From assembly GCA_020845575.1 (NCBI GenBank), contig JADLFL010000038.1, forward strand, positions 1 to 49,472: a stretch of 49,472 nt of DNA, given 5' to 3'. The notes under the pieces are model-generated. The model saw only the letters and a program-made list of their open reading frames with translations. It was not told the origin of the DNA and made no database searches. The number at the start of each line of letters is the position of its first letter. Position 1 is the first letter of the stretch. Positions 38,437 through 49,472 of the stretch are shown here, in pieces. Origin of the DNA: Acidobacteriota bacterium (lineage in GTDB: Bacteria; Acidobacteriota; Vicinamibacteria; Vicinamibacterales; Vicinamibacteraceae). The translations under genes were made by a program, and so were the position numbers.

Positions 38437-38452
38437 AGATCCCCGAGTTCCC

Positions 38453-39394
38453 ATGCCCCGTCACATCGTCACCGGTTCGATCGCATACGACTACTTGATG
38501 ACCTTTCCTGGCGCGTTCACGGAACTGCTCCTGCCCGAGCACCTGCAGCGCCTGAGCCTCAGCTTCCTCGTCGACGAGATGGAGAAGCGGCGCGGAGGGT
38601 GCGCGCCCAACATCGCGTACACGCTGGCGCTGCTCGGTGAACGGCCCGCGCTGATGGCGACGGCGGGACAGGACTTCAGTGACTATCGTTCGTGGCTCGA
38701 AGCCGCCAACGTGGACACGTCGCTCGTCCATGACGTGGGCGACAAGTTCACGGCGTCGTTCTTCTGCAGCACCGACACGCAGAACAACCAGATCGCGTCG
38801 TTCTACGCCGGTGCGATGGCCGATGCCGATCAGTTGTCGTTCCGGACGGCCGGTGGCGCGGATCTGGTCATCATCTCACCCAACGATCCGAAGGCGATGG
38901 TGCAGTACGCCGACGAGTGCCGTGCCCTCGGCCTCCGCTACATCTTCGATCCCGGCCAGCAGTGCGCGCGTCTCGATGGCCCCGAGCTGGCCGCGGGGCT
39001 CGTCGGCGCGAACATCGTCATCTGCAACGACTACGAGTACGAACTGATTCGGGAGAAGACGGCGCTCGACGTCGACGCGCTGCTCGAGAAGTCCGAAGCG
39101 GTCATCGTCACCAGGGGCGAACACGGGTCGTCGATTCACGTGCCCGGGCGTCGCATCGACGTGCCCGCAGCGCCGGAACGCCGCGTTGCCGATCCGACGG
39201 GCGTGGGCGATGCGTATCGTGGCGGACTCATGAAGGGGCTCGCGCTCGGCGCCGACTGGGAGACGTGCGGACGCCTCGGCAGCGTGGCGGCCACGTATGC
39301 GCTCGAGCACGTGGGCGGCCAGAGCCATGCGTACAGCCTCGACGAGTTCCGCGAGCGCTACACAGACGCATTCCGGAGCGATTGCCCGTTCTGA
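38453..39394 (+). CDS. PfkB-family kinase, adenosine kinase-like
   Basis: 313 aa. It begins IVTGSIAYDYLMTFPG and has GGCAPNIAYTLALLG, YIFDPGQQCARL, NDYEYELIREKT and the PfkB signature VADPTGVGDAYRGG with the catalytic aspartate in GVGD. Bacterial adenosine kinases of the PfkB family share this start and the lid region. With mtnP next to it, adenosine or a related nucleoside is the likely substrate; ribokinase-like activity is the alternative. Confidence 0.87.
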   Translation: MPRHIVTGSIAYDYLMTFPGAFTELLLPEHLQRLSLSFLVDEMEKRRGGCAPNIAYTLALLGERPALMATAGQDFSDYRSWLEAANVDTSLVHDVGDKFTASFFCSTDTQNNQIASFYAGAMADADQLSFRTAGGADLVIISPNDPKAMVQYADECRALGLRYIFDPGQQCARLDGPELAAGLVGANIVICNDYEYELIREKTALDVDALLEKSEAVIVTRGEHGSSIHVPGRRIDVPAAPERRVADPTGVGDAYRGGLMKGLALGADWETCGRLGSVAATYALEHVGGQSHAYSLDEFRERYTDAFRSDCPF

Positions 39395-39473
39395 GATGCC
39401 CCGCACCGGGTGGCGGGCGCAGCCGCACCTCACCCGTTGGAGACCACGGGTGTCCACCTCCGGCTCGTTCGAG

Positions 39474-40346
39474 ATGACGCAGGCGTGGTGGCTGCGCACC
39501 GGTCTCACGACGGCGGCCGTCCTCTGGGCCGTGGCCATCGTGGTGACGCCAGCGATGCTGCATGCGTCAGCGGGACGTGACGCATCGCGCGGCGGCCTGC
39601 TGCTGGCCGCCGTTGTTCAGGGGGTCGGCGCCCGGATCTGCCATCAGCGTCCCGATCGAACGTTTCGTGTGCAGGGCTCGCTCATGCCCGTCTGTGGCCG
39701 CTGCACCGGCCTGTATGTCGCCGGGGCGCTCGGCTTGCTGGCAGGCAGCGTGTGGCGCCGTCCGCGTCGCGCCGCCACGCACTCGTCCCGGACGTTGCTC
39801 GTCGCGGCAGCGGTGCCCACGCTCGCCACATGGACGATGGAAGTGGCGGGTGTGTGGAATCCGGGGACACCGCTGCGCGCGGTGGCGGCCCTCCCGCTCG
39901 GCGCCGCGGCAGGCTGGGTGTGCGCGCGCGCCTTGCTACACTACCCCCCGATGTCCGCGCGTCAGGCCTCCTCGTCCACCACACTCCCGCCGCTGCCGTT
40001 GTGCGCGATCGGGTGGCTCGTGCCGGGAGCGGCGCACATGCTGCTCGGCCGTCGCGAGAAGGGCGTCATCTTCCTCGTGGTGCTCGTCGCGCTCTTTGCC
40101 GCCGGTCTCGCGCTCGAGGGGCGCATCTTCCCGATCGAGCCGCGTGAGCCGCTCGTGGCGCTGGCGGCGCTCGCAGACCTGGGGATTGGCGCGCCGTACT
40201 TCGTGGCCTGGGCGCTCGGTCTTGGTTCCGGAACCGTCGTGGCCGCGAGCTACGAGTACGCGAACACGTACCTGATCGTCGCGGGCCTGCTGAACGCGCT
40301 GGTGGTGCTCGACGCGTACGACATCGCGATCGGACGCAAGGCCTGA
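39474..40346 (+). CDS. DUF2085 membrane protein with DUF6677-like C-terminal half
   Basis: About 290 aa. The N-terminal half has three or more membrane helices and the DUF2085 cysteine motif: ICHQRPDRTFRVQG and MPVCGRCTGLYVAG. After a Ser/Thr-rich linker (about base 39955) comes a separate hydrophobic region starting AIGWLVPGAAHMLLGRREKG, typical of small DUF6677-like Acidobacteriota proteins. An in-frame ATG at 39951 preceded by TACACT could give the second half its own product. ATG 39396 is an alternative longer start next to the pfkB stop. Function unknown. Confidence 0.75.
   Translation: MTQAWWLRTGLTTAAVLWAVAIVVTPAMLHASAGRDASRGGLLLAAVVQGVGARICHQRPDRTFRVQGSLMPVCGRCTGLYVAGALGLLAGSVWRRPRRAATHSSRTLLVAAAVPTLATWTMEVAGVWNPGTPLRAVAALPLGAAAGWVCARALLHYPPMSARQASSSTTLPPLPLCAIGWLVPGAAHMLLGRREKGVIFLVVLVALFAAGLALEGRIFPIEPREPLVALAALADLGIGAPYFVAWALGLGSGTVVAASYEYANTYLIVAGLLNALVVLDAYDIAIGRKA
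39937..39951 (+). promoter_or_regulatory. internal -10-like TACACT before ATG 39951
   Basis: TACACT (39937-39942) lies 8 bases before an in-frame ATG inside the DUF2085 gene, at the junction of its two domains. The same spacing is seen before at least four true gene starts in this window. Confidence 0.4.
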
Positions 40347-40519
40347 TGACCAGCCACTTCCTCCTGCTCGTGTTCTTCGCCGTGTGCGTGGCCACGGTGA
40401 TGGCCGTCCTCCAGAAGGACGACCGTGCTGGCCAGGTGCGCCTCGCGCTCTACATCGCCGGCGGGTTCGTGGGGACGGCCCTGGTGCTCGGCTGGCTGAT
40501 GTTCCCCTTTCCGCTGTGA
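40346..40519 (+). CDS. 57-aa membrane protein
   Basis: A short gene whose ATG overlaps the stop of the DUF2085 gene (TGATG) and whose stop overlaps the VanZ start (GTGA). It encodes two hydrophobic segments, FLLLVFFAVCVATVMAVL and a second around YIAGGFVGTALVLGWLMF, joined by a charged loop QKDDRAGQVR. This hairpin topology and double coupling argue that it is real. No family recognised. Confidence 0.75.
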   Translation: MTSHFLLLVFFAVCVATVMAVLQKDDRAGQVRLALYIAGGFVGTALVLGWLMFPFPL

Positions 40520-40908
40520 GCCCCCGCACACGTGCGTGGCTGTCCTGGGCACCGGCAATCCTCTGGGCGGTCGTGATCTTCGCGCTCTCGGCGCAACCGT
40601 CGCTGCCGAGCGCGGGCGTCAGCGACAAGCACGCCCACATGGTGACGTACGGTCTGCTCGCCGGCCTGTGCCTGATGGGCCTCACAGGCTGGCGCCAGCG
40701 TCGCATCGCCGGCGGACCCGCGCTTGTGGCCTTCGTCATGGCCGTCCTCTACGGCGTCTCCGATGAATGGCACCAGTCGTTCGTGCCGGGCCGCACGCCA
40801 GACGTGGCCGACGTGGTGGCCGATGCGCTGGGCGCGGCGCTGGCCGCTGGCGGCGCGTGGGCGTGGGCTATACTGCTGGCCGGGCGATCGACGCCCCGGC
40901 AGTCCTGA
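40516..40908 (+). CDS. VanZ-like membrane protein
   Basis: 130 aa, GTG start overlapping the previous stop. Four membrane segments and the VanZ pattern: SDKHAHMVTYGLLAGL and the loop SDEWHQSFVPGRTPDVADVVAD, with conserved Asp/His, Glu and Arg. VanZ confers low teicoplanin resistance in enterococci, but most bacterial VanZ-like proteins have no proven role; nothing here suggests a vancomycin cluster. Confidence 0.87.
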   Translation: MSPRTRAWLSWAPAILWAVVIFALSAQPSLPSAGVSDKHAHMVTYGLLAGLCLMGLTGWRQRRIAGGPALVAFVMAVLYGVSDEWHQSFVPGRTPDVADVVADALGAALAAGGAWAWAILLAGRSTPRQS

Positions 40909-40971
40909 ACGCGTACCCGTGCGGACGTTCCGCGAGACGGGAGGCGCGTCACCCCCAAGAGTTCCCGCCGC

Positions 40972-41754
40972 ATGAGCGACCAGCATCTGGAGTTGTCGGG
41001 TACCGGCGCCGTGCGCGTGCTGACGATCAGCCGTCCCGAGAAGCTCAATGCGCTGAACCGCGCGATGGTGGTGGCGCTGCAGGCACGTCTCGATGCGCTC
41101 GCGGCCGATGCATCCCTGCGCGTGCTGATCGTCACGGGTGCGGGACCGAAGGCGTTCGTCGCCGGTGCAGACATCGCGGAGTTCGAGGGACTGACCTCCG
41201 AGCAGGCGACCAGACTGGCACAGCAGGGGCAGCGCGTGCTCGACACGCTCGAGGCGCTGCCCGTGCCGACCATCGCGGCGATCAACGGTTTCGCGCTCGG
41301 CGGCGGATGTGAACTGGCGTTGGCGTGTACGTTCCGCATCGTGGCGGACACGGCTCGACTCGGTCTTCCGGAGACCTCGCTGGGACTCATCCCCGGATTC
41401 GGCGGGACGCAGCGGCTCGCGCGGGCCGTCGGCACGCAGCGCGCGCTCGACCTGATACTCACGGGGCGGCAGGTGTCTGCCGAGGAAGCCGTCCACATCG
41501 GCCTGGCTCTCCGTGCGGTGCCGGCGGCGCAGTTGATGGACGAGGTGCGGGCGCTGGCGGCACATCTGGCCACGCGCGCGCCGCTGGCCTTGCGGTATGC
41601 CCGCGAGGCCGTCTCGGAAGGCGCAGACCGGCCGCTCGCCGACGCGCTGGGACTCGAAGCGCGGCTCTTCGGCCTTGCGGCATCCAGCGACGACATGCGC
41701 GAGGGCGTGCGCGCGTTCCTGGACAAGCGTCAGGCATCATTTACAGGTCGTTGA
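40972..41754 (+). CDS. enoyl-CoA hydratase/isomerase
   Basis: 260 aa crotonase fold. Oxyanion-hole segments KAFVAGADIAEF and NGFALGGGCELALACTF; both catalytic glutamates of true hydratases are present (GGGCELAL and LPETSLGLIPGFGG). Likely hydrates short- or medium-chain enoyl-CoA. With the acyl-CoA dehydrogenase upstream it covers two steps of beta-oxidation, though the genes between are unrelated. Confidence 0.93.
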   Translation: MSDQHLELSGTGAVRVLTISRPEKLNALNRAMVVALQARLDALAADASLRVLIVTGAGPKAFVAGADIAEFEGLTSEQATRLAQQGQRVLDTLEALPVPTIAAINGFALGGGCELALACTFRIVADTARLGLPETSLGLIPGFGGTQRLARAVGTQRALDLILTGRQVSAEEAVHIGLALRAVPAAQLMDEVRALAAHLATRAPLALRYAREAVSEGADRPLADALGLEARLFGLAASSDDMREGVRAFLDKRQASFTGR

Positions 41755-41771
41755 CGAGGAGCCCGCAGCCC

Positions 41772-42275
41772 GTGTCCCGTCCCGCCGTGTCCCAGCCCGT
41801 CCCACAGGTTCCAGGCCTGCGCGTTGCCCTCGTCGTGTCGACGTACCACGATGGAATCACCGCGCGGCTGGCTGAAGGTGCGTACGAAGGCCTCGCGGCC
41901 GCCGGTGTTGCGCAGCGCGACATCTCGCGCCTCGACGTGCCAGGTGCGTACGAGATTCCGTTCGGTGCGCGCATCGCCGCGGTGTCGGGGCGCGTTGACG
42001 CGGTGGTGTGCCTCGGCTGTCTCATCAAGGGCGAGACGCCGCACTTCGACTACATCGCGTCGGCCGTCTCGCATGGTCTGATGCAGGCGTCGCTTCTCCA
42101 GGGCGTGCCGATGGCGTTCGGCGTGCTCACCGTGAACACGATGGACGAGGCCGTCGCGCGCGTGCCCGAAGGGGCAGGCAACAAGGGCTACGAAGCCGCG
42201 GTCGCCGTGGCGACGATGGCGGCGCTGGCGCGGGAATGGCAGCCGCGTACGGCGAAAGCGGGGATGCGGGGGTGA
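41772..42275 (+). CDS. ribH: 6,7-dimethyl-8-ribityllumazine synthase
   Basis: Penultimate step of riboflavin synthesis. About 167 aa: VALVVSTYHDGITARL, DVPGAYEIPFGAR, VVCLGCLIKGETPHFDYIASAVSHGL (with the catalytic histidine), PMAFGVLTVNTMDEAVAR, and NKGYEAAVAVATMA. GTG 41772 follows a GAGGAG ribosome site; GTG 41787 is an alternative. The stop overlaps nusB, the common ribH-nusB pairing. Confidence 0.95.
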   Translation: MSRPAVSQPVPQVPGLRVALVVSTYHDGITARLAEGAYEGLAAAGVAQRDISRLDVPGAYEIPFGARIAAVSGRVDAVVCLGCLIKGETPHFDYIASAVSHGLMQASLLQGVPMAFGVLTVNTMDEAVARVPEGAGNKGYEAAVAVATMAALAREWQPRTAKAGMRG

Positions 42276-42781
42276 AGCGTGATCCTCATCACCTGCGTCA
42301 GGCGCGCGAGTCGGCGCTCCAGATGCTGTACGGCTGGGAGATGGGCGGGGACGCGCTTCCCGAAGCCATCGCCGGCGTGCGGGAACTGCAGCTACGTCCA
42401 CCCGTGGCGGGCCGCGACGCGCTGGCCGAGGAGCTCGCGTACGGGACGGCTCGCGCGCTCGAGCGCATCGATCCGTTGATCGCCGAGGCCGCGACCAACT
42501 GGCGTCTCGAACGCCTCGCCATCGTCGACCGCCTGGTTCTGCGTCTCGCCGTCCACGAGCTCCTCGATCGTCCGGACACTCCTCCGGCCGTTGTCATCAA
42601 CGAAGCGCTGGAACTGGCCCGCACCTTCAGCGCCCCCGATGCCGTCCGCTTCGTGAACGGCGTACTCGACGCCATCAGGAAGAGGCTCACGGACCGGCAA
42701 CCGGCAACCGGCGACGGGCAACCGGAGTCCGGGCACCGGGCACCGGGCACCGGGCGCCGGATTTCAGACACGGAGCAGTGA
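42272..42781 (+). CDS. nusB: transcription antitermination factor NusB with repeat-encoded tail
   Basis: 169 aa. The NusB helical core reads RQARESALQMLYGWEM, VDRLVLRLAVHELL, VVINEALELARTFSAPDAVRFVNGVLDAI. It binds boxA RNA with NusE in rRNA antitermination. GTG 42272 overlaps the ribH stop. After residue ~140 the reading frame enters a ten-unit heptanucleotide repeat (42694-42763), adding about 28 residues rich in Gly, Pro, Arg and Thr that no NusB needs. Confidence 0.93.
   Translation: MKRDPHHLRQARESALQMLYGWEMGGDALPEAIAGVRELQLRPPVAGRDALAEELAYGTARALERIDPLIAEAATNWRLERLAIVDRLVLRLAVHELLDRPDTPPAVVINEALELARTFSAPDAVRFVNGVLDAIRKRLTDRQPATGDGQPESGHRAPGTGRRISDTEQ
42694..42763 (+). repeat. ten-unit heptanucleotide repeat within nusB 3' end
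   Basis: Ten 7-base units in unbroken register: CCGGCAA, CCGGCAA, CCGGCGA, CGGGCAA, CCGGAGT, CCGGGCA three times, CCGGGCG, CCGGATT. Both unit families found elsewhere in the window are joined here in one array. It ends 18 bases before the nusB stop. Confidence 0.9.
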
Positions 42782-42819
42782 CTGTTCGCTTCCGTAAGCC
42801 GTAGACCTCCTGTATCCCC

Positions 42820-44313
<1,494 letters not shown>

Positions 44314-44322
44314 CCGGGCGAG

Positions 44323-45549
44323 CTACTGATACCGCAGGGCCTGCGCGGGGTCGAGGCGCGAGGCCTGTCGCGACGGGTAGATCGTCGCGACAAAGCAGAT
44401 CACCAGCGCCGCGAGGACGACGATCACGAAATCGTGCGGCTGCACCTTGAACGGCACGTGCGCCACCTGGTAGACGTCCATCGGCACCTTGATCAGCTGA
44501 TACGTGTCGAGCACCCACGCCACGGCGAGGCCCGCCGCTGCGCCCACCGTCGTGCCGATCGTCCCGATGATCAGCCCCTGCAGCATGAACACGATGGTGA
44601 TGCTGCGGGCGGCGGCGCCCATGGTCTTCAGGATGGCGATGTCGCGGCTCTTCTCCATCACGAGCAGCACCAGCGACGCCACGATGTTGAGCGCCGCCAC
44701 CATGACGATGAGGCCGATGGTGATGGAGATGGCGATCTTCTCCAGCCAGAGCGCGGAGAACAGCGACTGGTTCATCTGCGCCCAGTCCTGCGTCACGTAG
44801 GTGTTGCCGAGCGCGGCGACGATGGCCGACGCGACGACCGGTGCGGCGTACATGTCGTCCACGCGCACCTCGATGAAGTCGGGGCGATCGCGGGCCAGCA
44901 GCCGCTGCGCCGTCGGGAGCGACACGAATCCGTAAGCGGCATCGAACTCGTACAGCCCCAGCGCGTAGATTCCCACCACCTGCAGCCGCCGGCTCCCCAT
45001 CGTCGGGCCGAAGGGAGAGAGGGGCCCTTCCGGCGTCATGACGGTGACCGTGTCGCCGATGGACACGCGGAGCTGTTCGGCCAGCGTCTGCCCGATCGCG
45101 ATGCCGGCCAGGCCCTCGTCGGGCACCACGCCCACGGCCTGCAGCGTGCCCTGCCGCATGCGCTCGCGCACGTCGGTGACCTCGCCTTCGGTCTCCGGAT
45201 CGATGCCCTTGACGGTGATGAACGCCTGCTCCTCGCCGGCCGTGATGAGCGCCTTGCCGAGCACGATGGGTGACGCGCCCGTCACGCGCGGCACCTCTTT
45301 CACGCGGCGCATGTCGGCCTGTGCGTCGCTGATGCCTTCACCCGCCTGCCACACGTAGATGTGCGGCGACGCCCCGACGATCCGGTCGCGCAGTTCGCCC
45401 TGAAGCCCCGTCATCAGCGCCAGCGCGATGATGAGCGCCATCACGCCGACGGCGACGCCGATCGTCGAAATCACCGAAATCAGCGAGAGGAACGCCTGCT
45501 TGCGCCGGGCGACGAGGTACCGGAGCGCCAGGAAGAGTTCATAGGGCAT
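44323..45549 (-). CDS. LolC/LolE-type ABC permease (lipoprotein release)
   Basis: 408 aa, four membrane helices in the MacB/FtsX arrangement: N-terminal FLALRYLVARRKQAFLSLISVISTIGVAVGVMALI, a large periplasmic domain (ASPHIYVWQAG onward), then three C-terminal helices with MEKSRDIAILKTMGA, the coupling-helix motif, and DPAQALRYQ at the end. Works with the LolD ATPase to extract lipoproteins from the inner membrane. It is oriented opposite to lysS and lolD, with only about 25 bases separating its start from that of lolD. Confidence 0.92.
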   Translation of the reverse strand: MPYELFLALRYLVARRKQAFLSLISVISTIGVAVGVMALIIALALMTGLQGELRDRIVGASPHIYVWQAGEGISDAQADMRRVKEVPRVTGASPIVLGKALITAGEEQAFITVKGIDPETEGEVTDVRERMRQGTLQAVGVVPDEGLAGIAIGQTLAEQLRVSIGDTVTVMTPEGPLSPFGPTMGSRRLQVVGIYALGLYEFDAAYGFVSLPTAQRLLARDRPDFIEVRVDDMYAAPVVASAIVAALGNTYVTQDWAQMNQSLFSALWLEKIAISITIGLIVMVAALNIVASLVLLVMEKSRDIAILKTMGAAARSITIVFMLQGLIIGTIGTTVGAAAGLAVAWVLDTYQLIKVPMDVYQVAHVPFKVQPHDFVIVVLAALVICFVATIYPSRQASRLDPAQALRYQ

Positions 45550-45562
45550 GCGCGGTACAGGC

Positions 45563-45568
45563 TACTGT
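45563..45568 (+). promoter_or_regulatory. -10-like TACTGT before lolD
   Basis: TACTGT ends 6 bases before ATG 45575, in the 25-base gap between divergent lolC/E and lolD. Leaderless expression likely. Confidence 0.4.
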
Positions 45569-45574
45569 ATCCCG

Positions 45575-46249
<675 letters not shown>

Positions 46250-46368
46250 CAGGAGCGCGCCAAGAGCCCGACCGTGTCGCCCGACGTCCAAGTGATCAGC
46301 GCCACTCGTCGGCCGTCCGATGACACAGCGACGATGCGCCGACAGCCGGGGCATCCGAAGCGTTCCCG

Positions 46369-46374
46369 TATAAT
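46369..46374 (+). promoter_or_regulatory. consensus -10 TATAAT for clpC
   Basis: Perfect TATAAT, about 54 bases before ATG 46429, which has an AAGGGA ribosome site. No matching -35 hexamer at 16-18 bases upstream. Confidence 0.55.
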
Positions 46375-46428
46375 GCCGGAATACGGCACCCCACGCCTTC
46401 GCTGGCGTGTGTCCATGCAAGGGACCAC

Positions 46429-48870
<2,442 letters not shown>

Positions 48871-49133
48871 CCCGCGCGGGCCGTCACCCTCTTCCCTGCT
48901 ACGCAGCTACGGAGGGCAGGCAAGGGCCGCCGCTGCTCCCTCGGGCCCCGCAGGGGGCGCCCCCTGCGCCGCCTCTTGTGCCGCGCAGGCCGGCCGGGCG
49001 CTGGCGCGCGACGTCTCATGTCCGGTACACTGACGGCTTGGCTTCCACGGGCGGGGACTGCCCGTAGGCCCTGAGTCGTCACCGACAAGGCTCTGGGCCG
49101 CCGGTGCGACGCCCTTCGGAACCGCGAACACGC
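48871..49133. other. non-coding gap after clpC
   Basis: No gene seen. It contains the palindrome at 48950-48967, a possible -10 TACACT at 49026-49031 for the gene starting at 49134, and a GGGCGGGGACTGCCCG hairpin near 49049. No tRNA-like fold was found. Confidence 0.4.
48950..48967. terminator. perfect 18-base palindrome downstream of clpC
   Basis: GCAGGGGGCGCCCCCTGC reads the same on both strands. It is about 80 bases after the clpC stop. As a hairpin it would have almost no loop and no U-run follows; terminator or repeat element. Confidence 0.4.
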
Positions 49134-49472
49134 ATGAGACTCGCTGCCCCTGCCGGGGTGCTGTGCCTGGTCCTGTGGGCCACGCCGAACGCCATCGCCG
49201 GCGCCCAGCCGCCGTCCGCACCGCCGACGCCCGCGGCGCCCGATTCACCGACACCGGCCCCACCTGCCGCCGACACGCCGTCTCCGCCGCCCGTCTCCGC
49301 GATGCCGGCCATCCAGCCGCCCGTGGCGGGGACGGCCGACGCGGGCGGAACCGTCAGGAGCGTGATCGACGTCGACGGCACGTGCGCGGCCATCCCGCCC
49401 GCGTCGGCTACCGCCCAGCCGCCCGCGGGCAGTGGTCCTGTCCTGCGCGCCGTGGAACTGTGCTTTCCGACG
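49134..49472 (+). CDS. secreted Pro/Ala-rich protein, partial (cut by window end)
   Basis: The first 113 codons are open to the window edge. A signal peptide (MRLAAPAGVLCLVLWATPNAIAGA) is followed by about 45 residues of Pro/Ala/Thr-rich linker, then a more ordered start: VRSVIDVDGTCAA and later GPVLRAVELCFP. The last segment resembles the beginning of a POTRA-type strand, and bamA often follows lol genes in Acidobacteriota, so an outer-membrane assembly protein is possible. This is a guess from about 30 residues. Confidence 0.6.
   Translation, partial: MRLAAPAGVLCLVLWATPNAIAGAQPPSAPPTPAAPDSPTPAPPAADTPSPPPVSAMPAIQPPVAGTADAGGTVRSVIDVDGTCAAIPPASATAQPPAGSGPVLRAVELCFPT

Noticed and set aside
40516..40908. 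Glycopeptide resistance gene vanZ
   Set aside because: Only the VanZ-like domain is seen, without vanHAX or regulators; such proteins are widespread and not evidence of resistance.
48871..49133. tRNA or small RNA gene after clpC
   Set aside because: No cloverleaf or T-loop consensus found; only isolated hairpins.

Overview
The window is GC-rich (about two-thirds G+C by eye) and densely coded on both strands. Genes are often coupled by ATGA or GTGA stop/start overlaps, and many starts are GTG. The gene content suggests Acidobacteriota, probably the Vicinamibacteria (Luteitalea-like) branch. Pointers are a DUF1844 protein, a DUF2085/DUF6677-type membrane protein, a FecR/DUF6600-type protein, a dnaK-dnaJ-hspR operon of the kind otherwise typical of Actinobacteria, and several Tat-exported enzymes acting on sugars. 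This is inference from gene families; there is no rRNA, tRNA, CRISPR array, phage or insertion sequence in the window.

Layout. 1-251: a 16-base poly-C tract and two palindromic intergenic repeats. 252-2879: comEC (DNA uptake channel). 2905-8046: a tightly coupled sugar operon (Tat-exported GH42 beta-galactosidase, ROK kinase, SIS-domain protein, MFS permease). 8059-14077: housekeeping genes (mazG, DUF1844, PhnP-like hydrolase, ribF, an unknown Cys-rich protein, cysS, a class-III aminotransferase). 14100-20495: periplasmic and membrane functions (beta-propeller protein, HGSNAT-like acyltransferase, Tat-exported sugar isomerase-like protein, cytochrome c/PQQ sugar dehydrogenase fusion, DMT permease, Cu/Zn superoxide dismutase). 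20693-24819: an orphan ImuA-like protein, recQ, and prfB with the classical programmed +1 frameshift. 24843-28788 (minus): PBP1A and a FecR/DUF6600-like protein. 28887-34533: an HspR-type heat-shock operon (dnaK, dnaJ, hspR) with a HAIR-like operator inside the promoter, then a DnaC-like ATPase and hemW. 34622-36230: three tandem paralogues of a small secreted family I do not recognise. 36266-42781: acyl-CoA dehydrogenase, methylthioadenosine phosphorylase, adenosine-kinase-like PfkB protein, a DUF2085 membrane protein, a 57-aa membrane protein, VanZ-like protein, enoyl-CoA hydratase, ribH, nusB. 42820-49472: lysS, LolC/E-type permease (inverted relative to its neighbours), lolD, clpC, and the start of a secreted Pro/Ala-rich protein cut by the window edge.

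The most unusual signals are: (1) the three-gene tandem family at 34622-36230; (2) short tandem repeats with a strict 7-base (in one case 8-base) period but several unrelated unit sequences, sitting between genes and running into the 3' ends of nusB, sodC and hspR; (3) a dnaK promoter whose spacer carries a HAIR-like operator matching the co-transcribed hspR; (4) many -10-like hexamers only 6-8 bases before the start codon, suggesting leaderless transcripts, including one inside the DUF2085 gene; and (5) ROK and ImuA-like proteins that have lost hallmark motifs.
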